A DNA stretch of 64,000 nt, taken from NCBI GenBank assembly GCA_036971715.1, contig JAVHJL010000003.1, forward strand, positions 496,001-560,000, read 5' to 3'. Both the position numbers and the translations under genes were made by a program. Below, piece after piece: positions 45,101 to 56,200 of this stretch. Numbering within the stretch: the stretch's first letter is position 1; the number at the start of each line of letters is the position of its first letter. The stretch comes from Arthrobotrys musiformis. Lineage: Eukaryota; Ascomycota; Orbiliomycetes; Orbiliales; Orbiliaceae. The notes below the pieces were generated by a model. That model saw only the letters and a list, made by a program, of their open reading frames with translations, did no database searches and was not told where the DNA came from.

Positions 45101-48079
45101 CGGTGCTAGGTGGAAGGACTCACACTGATAAATTGCGAAATCAAGATATATTTCCCGTTTGCTTTGAAACGCCAGCGTGCCAGTTGCACTATTTGAAAAG
45201 GTGGCTAGAAGCGAAAAATTTGTTTAGTCCATGATCAATTTTTGATAACTCATGATACTCGTATACTCACGTGGTAATTGAAGAGACACCTTAACACCCC
45301 CGTTGGTATCAAAAAGGAAGGAAGGTGCGATGCTTTTAAGCATAGCTTCTCTATTGCCCGCTTTTGCGGCTTCATTCTCAACCCAATCGCGGACCGACTT
45401 GTGTACGACATCGATTGCATATGTTTCTCCGTCAATTCGGAAGAAATCTCTCCCAACGACCTTCAAGTGATATATTGTTTCAGCAATTTCGGGGTCTTTG
45501 AGAGAATCTTCCACAGTCCAGGTTTTCCCCGGTTTCTCCGAATTATCAAAGGTTGGAAGCTCAACCTCAATCTCATCGTCCGGACCATATCCCGTAGGTT
45601 CCGAGTCATAAATATTTTTGAAATGCTCCGCAATGACGACAGCATTGATCTTTTCAGTGGCCCAAACAACCCATTTTAATGCTAAAAGGATTAGCTTCTT
45701 TTCCTCGGCACCCATACTTTCAAGTCTTCCACGATATAGTGCGTCCATTCCATCGGGAAGTTTCTTTAGCTTTTGTGACAACGTCAGAGAAGATGGTTGT
45801 CCCAAACTAGCGATGACCATAGCAGCATATGTGAACATCCCGTTCGCTTTCTGCTTGATACCCGAGATAACTTTCGCCGTGTTTTCTGGGGATGCAAAGC
45901 TAGATTTTTGTTGCTGTCCGATATTCCTACGAGCCAGTATTTTTTCGAGCGATTGTCGTAAATAAAGATCCATATCTTCGGACGTCCTTTTTTACGTGAT
46001 CGTCATGATGACGGTGGTTTCATTTGCAATGCAATCAAGTGCATCCTCATTTGCCGATGATGGGACTTCAAGGAGTTTCTCAAAACCCATACCTATCCTA
46101 CTCGAAAATATAAGCTTCGTTGCCGTGTTTGGTATTTTGACAAGATTCAACATGTTTTGAATCAATTTCTGGGATTCGTAGTCGACGCATTCGTCGAGAG
46201 CGTCGAGTAAAAAATAAACCGGCCCATTTAGGATTTCGATAGCCTTTCCCAATAACTTCACCAAAGCGCTAGGGTCCATCGCTGGTCTCGAGGCCCCACT
46301 TTCATCTCCCAGCTCTTGAGCATCTTCGACGTCCGAGAACAACGCAATCAGTTGAGCAAGCTCTACTTCTGACTTCGCCCATTTTTCATCAACAATCTGG
46401 GCGGCCAAGCCCTCCAATGCCCGGAGAGTAACCTGTGTCGCATCGTCACCCTGTCTAAAGAAGAAATAGCAAACCGGGGATCTCGTATTTTTAGTAAGTC
46501 GCTGCAAGACGCATGACATGGCTACTGATTTGCCAAAACCTGGTTTTCCCCGTATATAGAATATCTTTGGGCCGATTGCGGGTTCCTTCGTTTCTGAGTC
46601 TTCCGCGGCCCCCTTCTGGGGCAGAGCTTGTTCCCATGAGAGATAGTGATTGTCTGTGAATAGCCATTGGCACAGAATTTCCGAATGATGTGCTACCGGG
46701 TCAAAAATGGACCTGAAGATTTGGGTGTGTACTTCGTTTGGACGTAGTGTTTTCTTTCTTTTCTTGAGGTCTTGACGAAGTTTTAGAAGGTCAAGTGTGC
46801 CCTTTACCGCATGGATCTCGTTCAACTTGTCACTGATGTCTGCCGCAAGTTTTACTGTTAACACTGCACTGGCTGCCCTTGCATTTTGCAAGATATACAA
46901 TGGGGGGAACAACATACCCTGGAGGGCCGGAAACAAGATACCTTGCATCTCTTCCTTGTCTCTTTGCATGCCTAGTAAACTATTGTTAGAATAAAAGGCA
47001 ACCCCGTATATTTTGGCGGTTTATAACTTACCCTGTCTAATATCTAGATCATAAAACACGTGCCATTAGTTTCATTAACTCCCTTTGATAGAATGTGTAG
47101 GTCTATCAATATATATATATATAGATATATATACCTTCGACAGAGTCCATAACTCGCTCTTGGAATGCATCGTTGGCGATTCCTCTGACTTTGCGATACT
47201 CATCGTCAATTGCTTGAACTTTGTCCTTCAACTTCGGCGAAAAGGCTTCTTTGAAAGTACGCTCTATATATCTACGTTAGATCTGGGCTACCGTCTACTA
47301 CGAAAAGTTTTTTTTAGTATTTTCTATGAACATAGCATCACTCACTGATTCGATTCTCGCCCAAATGGTTCATTATATACCAGGAAAAGTCGAATATGAG
47401 AGATACAATGCTAGGGATCCCCTGCATAATCTTGGATTCAACCTCCCTATCACCAATTTTCTCTACATTTTGATTGTAACGACTCTCGTAGATCCTACAG
47501 GTAAGGATTATAGAAACGATGTTGTTGCAGGCGTCAGAAATAACCCCGCAGTTTTCGACATCTGTCGCCGCAATCTAGCGGCCACCATTTCAGGTTAGTG
47601 ATGTTTCCGTCTGAAGTCTGAGATCGCGGTGTCATTATGCCCCGTGCATTGATGCACTAAAAAGAAGAAAAAAGTATCTCGCGATGAAATAATCCGATAG
47701 TTATAGGGGTTTGGGGGGGCTGGGTTACTGTAATGAGCCCGCTAATAGCGCACCACGCAATGCTCACGGTCTCGGGGGCAAATTCTAAGAATGGATCCGC
47801 AATACTTTTCACCATCATCAGTCCATCCAGCAACTTTCGTACGAACCGGCCTCCCTTCTTTTTGTTATACTCGCCGTCGGCCTTTGCCTGAAGTGATTCA
47901 CAATTCGCAATAGTCCGGCTCAAATCCCAGTTATCCTTAAGAAAAGAGTCAATTGCTAGCTTTGTCGGCGGCTTAGAGCTCTCTTGGAGAGATTTAAGAA
48001 AGATATCTTTCCCCTCTTTCCAACATGGCGAGTCTGCTGGCGCAGTCGTGCCTGTGTTCAAATCCTTTCCTCGAGACAT
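42126..48079 (-). CDS. NACHT-ankyrin-SPRY NOD-like receptor (STAND), interrupted by one in-frame stop
   Basis: A putative intracellular sensor of the fungal NLR type. Nine exons (48079-47729, 47574-47346, 47263-47135, 47043-47032, 46971-45271, 45204-45124, 45028-42833, 42754-42634, 42525-42126) total 1740 codons. The N-terminal helical domain (about 1-370; AIDSFLKDNWDLS, DVENCGVISDACNN, DEYRKVRGIANDAFQERV) is the kind that precedes NACHT in many fungal ankyrin proteins. NACHT: P-loop RGKPGFGKS (about 381-389) and Walker B YFLLDALDE. A winged-helix-like part includes MDALYRGRLESMG and VVHKSVRDWVE. Degenerate ankyrin repeats span about 1000-1510 (LHIAAKSGYLMIVEYLL, LHAAAVAGSW, ALHWAAS). SPRY covers about 1570-1735 (GVCYFEVTYLEGEGK, DTVGCGFDTNQGLIFYTLNG). 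Codon 567 is TAA (45994-45992); the same frame continues without shift into DMDLYLRQSLEKIL. No intron of plausible length removes it. Exon 4 is a 12-nt microexon. It is either a recent pseudogene or a sequencing error. Confidence 0.85.
47109..47133. repeat. AT dinucleotide repeat in an NLR intron
   Basis: Mostly (AT)n with one GAT interruption, at the 5' end of NLR intron 3 and including the splice donor GTATAT. Length changes here could affect splicing next to the 12-nt microexon. Confidence 0.8.
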
Positions 48080-51000
48080 TTTTGGCGTTGTTACTGTTTC
48101 GATATGTTGCAATTTGTCTCCACTGTCTGGCGCATATATAAAACGTCGATTCGATTCAATGCTACCTTCTCCCTTTGCGCGCTGTTTCCGGTCTCAGAAT
48201 GAAATTGATTACTGAACGGGACTGGGCTGGCCGGTGTGTCCGCCTTTTGACCTCAAAATATCGGCACTTGGGGACAACCGGCCACTCGCAAACCGCGAAG
48301 CTGAAGTCGACCCCGCAGGATCCTTGTAATATTATGTCCCAATATAGTTTACGTCTTTCGCCAACAGCCGAGAGAGTGATGATGCCAAGTATGATCATAT
48401 GAGTGCGTGAGTCCAATGGTAATTGGTGGCTTCACGCTTGGTCGTGGCTTTTTTTGAGATGACGTTCGGCTATGTGCATTATTATGCATATGTATCTTGT
48501 AACATTTATACCCGAAATCCTACGCATTATTTTAAATTTTGTGCATATCGATATCCAATGCTATGGTGTTGTCTAAAGACTAGATCTGAGGTTTGGGGAT
48601 CGCGTTTGAGTGCATTTCGATTCAATATTGTAAGTTACACACAGCGAAAATATCCAACGTAGACTTATCCAGAACCGCGTGTGAAAGCAACGAAACATTT
48701 TGATAGATCTCTTGAGAATCAAGAATGACAAAACATATTGTACATATATACAAGTAGAAAAGCTATACAGACGTTTGTTCGCGCGTGGATATAATCCAAT
48801 CGGATTTCGTCCCTAACGGAATTTGGTAGAGAAATTCGGCGAAAGAATCTTGTGCTAATGGAGTCTAGTCTTGATTGGGGCTGAAATAACTCCATCTGTG
48901 AGGTCCCTTTCCGAATTTTTCGATAATTTCCCGTAGTAATTGAAGTCTGGATTATTTGAATGGTCTAGACTGTTTGAGTATTGATTCGCGCTGCCGGCGC
49001 CACTAGCTTATTTCCTATAGCCTCCACTAGTTATTAATTTATCAATACAACATGAACTTAAGGTCTAGATTCATCGGGTCTAATTGAGGTTTCAAATTAT
49101 AGCGAAATACTTCCCGCATTGGCCATTTAAGTGCTTGAGACCGATTTTTATAAATTTACACTATGTTTCAGTGATTGTTAGCTCACTAGTGGCGGGTATC
49201 GGAACGTAGATAACAGTTTATGATAAGTTCATGTCCAACAAATACAACATCGTAGTGTAACTTTATAACGGTTTGGAGTGACGCCGCACCTGCGTTGCAA
49301 GAGACTGTCTGGATTCTCCCGAAATCGCGTTTACGGTTTAGAATAACGTTTCGCGTTGGTGTATAATTTTGGGACCCGTGAGGAGGATTTAGTTCAGTTC
49401 TGTTTCGATTTCGGCGACAAGGCTAGTAACGCTAGTTTGCACAAGTACTCAAGTGTGATGACGTTCTGGTCATGTGTCACAGTTGCAAGAAAGTTGAAGT
49501 TTCGTTTCTCGCTCCGCTTTCCTTGCTAGTCAATATCAACTCGGAAACATCCATTGGCAGCTATTCCCGTTCATGAAGTTAGTTGTAATTTTAGCTTGAA
49601 AATATCGTTACGAAGCTGTTAAAACCCAACCAAGACATTAGTTAATTCTTTAGCTTTCCTCGTGCTTTCGATCTTGAGATCGATATTGAGTAAGCTAGGC
49701 CGTTAGCGTCGTTGTAGTAGTAGTGACTTTAGAGGTACTCGAGGCCTTTTCGTGGTGGTGTTGTGCACTTTGCCGGGATGAGCCCCTCTTTGACCACAAA
49801 AATAGAAGGCACGGTGCAGCACGATGGCAAAGTGCATCCGAAAGTTCAAGCATCTACGCGATCCTATAGGTTGACAGCTCTGGAAGCCGGATTCACGATG
49901 TTCGACACTCCCCATGCACGGTTTCCTTGCATCACTGTGAACCGTTCCGTCGGTGTCGCTCAAGTCATATGATTTGGCCTTTCTTCGATTCTGATTGATC
50001 TCAATTTCCAACATGTAGTATGTATGAGGCATATAACAGGCATGATTTTTTCTGACTGGCTTGTGCAGAATGCAGAATGGCTCGCTACCATTTGTCGAAG
50101 CTGAGGTCGCACATGAGCTTCTGCATGAAGGTGAACTCTGGTGCGTTCTGCATAGGAATTTGGTACGGTTGGTCTACGAGCTGATGCCCATGTGATGATC
50201 TCCCACAAAGCTGTGCGGGTCTGCAGAGTGACAAGACGGGCGCACGGCCTGTAAACGATCCAAGTGGGTCCTTTTCGGATGCAATATGGCGCTTACATGC
50301 CGTCGTCATTTCACGACCCTCTCTCCGCTCACCAAAACGGCTTCAATTTGGAAGTTTGCAAAAGTGGCATCCTCAAACTCGATCTTCCTAAAGATTAATT
50401 ATTCAGGCTCCCGAGCACATTTCCTAGGCCGTCGACGAGTTTCAGATGCAGATTGTCTTTTGCGGAAGATTCTAGGAAAGACGATACGCATCGCCGGCTC
50501 AGAACACCATCTTTGTTAAAACAAGCGTTCGAAAATCAAACAAGCGAGGTACTTTATTTCGCAAATCTCCCAGGGTTTCTGGCAGGCAAGGCAACTGAGA
50601 GCTCTGGATCAGTTTGCTTTGGCCAAGGGGAGTACAAGCTTGGGGGAGGGGTTTATCCACACCAAAAGGAAAATGTCTTCCGATCTTGATCTGATTTCAT
50701 TGATTCACCTTCTCTCAACGGGTAAATTTTCGCCATCGATCCATTCTGGTTGGTTCAGATCATACTTTGATAGAGCTGAACAGCCTTCTGGAGGGGAAAG
50801 AGACTTTTCTTGGCCGAAAGTGCCTGAGTAGTGACATCCAATCAACCGTAGCCTTACGCGCCTGCCCCCCGGCCCATAAAACGCGGGAGCATGGTAACTA
50901 AACCGGGACAGGGCAAGTTCCATCTTTGGCTTGTGCATGGGGTGCTCTCTGAGAACAGACCCCGCTTTCTTTCGACCGAGTCGAGCACCAACCAGAATAT

Positions 51001-53269
51001 ATTGTCCTAACTAATGTCTGTGACCACCGGCATGATGAATAGAATAATCATCAACTAAAGGTAGGGAGATGCCCAATATTAATATATACCACAAAGTGGA
51101 TCTCCAGGGTATCCCTTTGCAAAGTAGATGAATTTTTGATATACTAGATCCCGTCCGAGGCCTATTCGTCCAGATTTGAGCAGAATCTATCGACGAGTGT
51201 AAAATATCCGACAGACTGCGACAACCAGAACGAGCGGATGTGGCTTTGGCCATATATTCCGCATCTCGACCTGAGCGTCGTCAGAGTACAATTTCGGCTC
51301 AACTTAATTTATATCACGACATTTTACGGCATCGTAATCTTAATTAAATGCTGTTTGCTCTTCACTGCTTTCAATGAATCCTTTGCAACTAACTAGATTA
51401 TAAGGAGGAACGGGGGCTTAAAGATAACTGGTTATCTGTGAGACACTTGGTACCACTGGATGGCCGACCAGGAGCCTTAAAATTCAGGGGAATTTAACCT
51501 AACCTTCATACACTTGTGGCCGTCGCCTATTCACCTCAAGATGTGGTTTCGATTCCATCCAGCCGTCGACGTCGAAAAACGCCATTGCCAATTGCTATCA
51601 AGGGACGGCCTAGCGTTTATGCATCTCCTTTTCAAGATATCTTTTTTAGAAGCGGTAGAAGAACAATCGATGCAATCGCAGGCCGTACATATATTCAAGT
51701 TTGTAAAAAAAAATACGCGCCGTTTCTGCATTCCCAACGTGCAATTGGAGAATTTCTGCATGCTGAAGTGGGCCAAAAATTGGAACCGAATCCACAAAGA
51801 CGATTCCCCGCTACCTGGGATCCTGTACTGCACTACTGTAGTGAATAAGTGATTCGACCGGAACTGAAGTCTCAATACTTATCCGGGCTACACCAATTGA
51901 TGAGGCGTTAAAGGATAAACAACTAAAAAAAAGGAAAACTAGAGCACTTACGATGTGTATGAGCCCAGTAGAAAAATAACGTGAGGCCTGTTGAAAATTT
52001 AGACTACGAACGGGCCGAGAAGATTGGGTGGTCGCCCCATGTCACCCACGCTGAAAAAGCAAAGCGAAACCAGAGGAAGCAAGCGGGCCCAGTCCATGAG
52101 AACTTGACTTCTGAACGGCTTGCATATGCACAGAAGGGAAGGAAAAAATTGGGAGAGAGAATAAGACTAGACAGGCATCAAGACATTTATTATCTGAAGC
52201 TGCCCCCCGCCTGCCTCCTGCTTTTACGATGCTTTTTGCATTTCGCTAACTGGAGTCACGGACTCGACAATACCCCTCAATAATCAGGCGCTGTTTCTGT
52301 ACCTGCCTTACTTCCCTTCGCATCCGATTTTCGTCTAACCAGCAGGCATTGGGTGCATGCATATTGAAATCCAGACGACTGGATCAGCCGCCCTTACATT
52401 TCCTCGCCCCGTTGGACATCCTTCTAATTCCTCTATCTGTTGCATGCCGATCTCCTGGACTGGGAGTCTTTAACTTGACCTGGGTATTAGTCCGAATCCC
52501 TTGTGCCGATTCCGTTGAATATTCAAGCCCGAGTGGTGAGAAAGTCCTGAAGGAGGCTCGTATATAATTTGCGAACATTGCCGCATTGAGCTCCGCGCAG
52601 CTGGACATACCGTCGCCTAAACCCGGGAAGCACAGGCACCGCAACCAAACTTGCAAGCAAGCAAGGCAAAAAAAGAGTGCGTGCCTTTAAAAGAGATCCA
52701 AAGCCGGACGAAAATATTCCAGGTGGTACTATTTTCGTCACTATCAACCTGCATAATCGTGTTGGACAAACATCAGCTGCGCACGTTTAGCCTGTGTAAG
52801 CTGTCAGGTTGAGACCTGGACCACTGCATTGGCTGCCGACCTGACGACAATTTCGCAGGGATTTGCTAGCTGTCCCTTCAACTGCTTCAGGCCAACTACG
52901 ATATTGGACAAGGTCGATTTGGGTGGCCACGAGTTCCCCTCGTTTTGCTGGAAGCATTTTTTTTCTCTTTTTCTTTCTTGGATGCGAGGAGGATACCGGT
53001 CCGGTTCGTATATATAGCTTTCCTTGGCCCCACAATAATTCCTCCCTGGCTACGTATTCAGCCCATCTTTCGGATTCCTTTTCTGCAGCCTGGAAGGCAT
53101 CTTCTGTTCGTGACCAGATTCTGACCTCACGCGAACAGACCTAACACTGTTCGGTAGAGAATGAAATAGGCGTCCTCGATTTATAGCTCGATATTAATAA
53201 CCCCCGTTCCATATCCTTCCAAAAAACTCAGTTTCGAGTCACCGTAAACGAGGTCGAACGAGAGAAACA
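48080..53269. other. Gene-poor region between the NLR and the WD40 gene
   Basis: About 5.2 kb, the longest gap in the window. 48400-49700 is AT-rich; 49700-53200 is more balanced. Frames such as 49703-50032 (-) and 51514-51852 (+, two overlapping frames) encode nothing I recognise. No tRNA, 5S rRNA, transposase motif or terminal repeat was seen. The ends are the NLR and WD40-gene promoters. Decayed mobile DNA or non-coding RNA cannot be excluded by eye. Confidence 0.5.
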
Positions 53270-56200
53270 ATGGCAGAGAAGCCATTGATGAGCCTGGCTC
53301 CTTGCGCGAGCACAGGAACGTTGTTCATATTCGCACAGGGTTCGTCAATTGCCTGTGTAAAACACGACACACTTCAGCTCGAGCGTCGGTTCGAAGCACA
53401 CGCCGCCGATATCACATTGATTGCTGCCGATACAACTGCCGAAGGCGGAGATGGTCAAGTCATAAGTTTGGACGCTTCGAAAGAAGCGGTGGTCTGGGAT
53501 TCGGGGTCAGGAGAGGAAATCTCGAGGTTCACAGCATATGAAGAGATTCGGGTGGCCACGTTCCTGAGAAATGGAACTATCGCACTCGGTAGGCAACACA
53601 TCCAATGATGCAACCACAGTCGGTATAACTAGCGCGGAGGGCTTACCGGGATGGTGATTTCTAGGTGATAATATGGGCAACATCATCTTGTTCGACCCCG
53701 TTCGGTCAGAGGCCGTCTCCTGCCGGACGTTCCAGATGCCAATATGTGCGCTGGCGCCGTCCGCAGACTCCAAGTTCTTTGCGATTGGGTATGTGTAAAT
53801 TCGGTATCGGGGTTTCCTCGTTCAAGATACTTCAAAGACTAACTAGTATCGTCTGATGGGTAGTTATCAAAATGGCACAGTGATCATAGCCACTCTCATG
53901 CCAACATTTGTGATTCACCATACTCTGGCAACTGGCAACGCTTCTTCGTTCCCGGTGACAGTGCTCGCGTGGCATGGTTCGTCATCAAGACAGAAGTCAG
54001 ACATGTTGGCGACCCAGTCAAATGACGGTGATCTCAAAGTCTGGAGTATTGCAAAGCCAATCGATGGAGGAGAAGTTGCGCGAGTGGTCCGTGTTTTGAA
54101 AAAGCCAGACGCCTATCCAAGCCGCAGGAATTGGATGTCGTGGTCGAGGAACGGACGTATCTTGCAATATTCCGACTATGACACCTCGATATGGGATGTC
54201 AGGACGAAAAAGGTTACATGGGAGGCTGTCATGAGCAAATCGACCATCTTGGCTCTGTCCGTATACGGAGCAAAGGGTCTCATGTTCACCATCGACAGAC
54301 ACCATAATGTGCAGCAGTACAATCTGTATCCTCCGCAAATGGTGGCCAATGTTCAACATTTGCCTGCCAATGCTCCGCCTTCTCCTCCAATGTCGGTATC
54401 TCATGACAACTCGAGGCCGAACAGCAATAGGAAGACGGAAATGGAGCGGACTGAGAGCCAGAGGTCAGTGGCTATGGAAAGATCCGATAGCAAGGCCTCT
54501 AAGTTTTCTCAAGACGCGAGAGCAATTGCCGCCATCAAGAGAGACGAAACAAGGACTCCTCTAGGCCAGATTGCTCACGAACTCGAGATGTTGGAGGAAC
54601 TGGAAAAGTCTCACTTGAAATCCAATAGCATGTCGAGGTCTGAGTCCATGCAGTCTTCGGGCACTGGAATTAGCCACCATCAAAAATCCGCATCTGTTGC
54701 CTCTTCTATCAGGTCATATACCTCAGGCACAGGAGCTAGCGACACAACGTCGTTAGCCTCCCCAAGAGGATTTGATGATATGGCTACCCCCAGGAGATTC
54801 CATCCTCTATCTCAGGAAATTGGCATGTCTCCAATTACTCCTAAAGCTCCATCCGATGCCCTCCAACCAGTTCCATATGCGCAGCGCAACGTGAATGGCG
54901 ACCCACTGCCAACCCCTGGCCTCCCACCACCTTCCAATGGCGATTTCTACGACGAACAGATGTATATGGTGCCACCAGTTGGACAGCTTGAGCTTTTCCC
55001 CAATCTGAAAGACAAGCTTGCTGGGATCACATATCGAACGCCGATGAATAACGATCGTGTGAGATACGATGACGAGAGGAGACGGGAGATGTTCTCATCC
55101 GTTTTTGGATTTGAGGGCGATGCAGAGGCTTTAATTCGAGAAGAAAGTAAGTTGGGCCCTTTCGTCGCTTCGTAATTCTAGGTTTTCTAACATAGTTTGA
55201 ATTTAGTTGCCCAACATCCTGCGCGATCTCTACAGTCGCTCATGCTCCGACTTTGGCTTCACGATCTCGATGCGAATGCCCTCAATGTTTTGATGGGGTC
55301 AGAAACTTTAGTGCCCAGTGACTGGCTGTTCATCGCTTTGTCAGCGATGGGTGGACAGAAATCCTGGCAGCAAACAGTTCGAGTCTTCATCATGAGACTG
55401 ATCCAAAAAGGCGACGTCCACAACGCCGTAATGTGCTTCTTGATGATTGGAGAGCGGGACCAAGCCATTGAGCACTACGTCAGCAACAAGAAGTACATGG
55501 AGGCAGTTCTACTAACCGCCCTGATGTACAAAGAATGGAGGAGACTCTCCATACTTGTCAGAAAGTGGGGAGAACATGCAGCGGAGAACGGGGAGGGCTC
55601 ATTGGCCATGAGGTGCTTCGCTATTACCGAAAACATCCCTGACCCGATCCAAACACCAGCCCCAACAGCTGGGAATCATTCTAGGAAATCCTCTCTATCC
55701 GGAAGTATTAAGTCCCCCACGTCTCCACAAAGAGGGCAAAGTATTCTTCAGAAGCCGGAAAGGCCAATTTCTCCAAGAGTTGGATCTTCTGTGCGACATA
55801 CAGCAGCCCGCCTCTTTGGATTCGGAGACAAGGACAAGGAAAAGAAGCAATCTCATTCCAGTGATGCAAACATCATGGATATGCCATGGAACAGGCCTAT
55901 CGATGAAAGGAATCATCCCCATCCTAGCAAGATCAACACCGATGTTGCGCTAAGTGTTACCGCGGAAGGGGTTGATAAGAAGGAAATGGTTATTTCTGGG
56001 CCTATCAACACTACTCCTGTAGATGGTAGAATCGGTACTCCAGCCCTTCAAAGGGTTGCTAGCCCTGGTTTTGCAGCACCAGGAAGAATCGGCAGCCCCG
56101 CTCTTTCAATGCATAATCCCAATGGCCTTCCACTGCGCACAATCTCACCAAAGCCTCCTTCGATTGTTGATCGAACTGCCAGTCCGAGACCTACAATCAC

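Noticed and set aside
47326..47598. 90-codon plus-strand ORF
   Set aside because: It is antisense to NLR exon 2. The minus strand gives the conserved NLR N-terminal helix with matching splice phases.
51514..51852. Two overlapping plus-strand ORFs of about 110 codons
   Set aside because: Neither resembles a known protein, and overlapping frames of equal length suggest chance openness.
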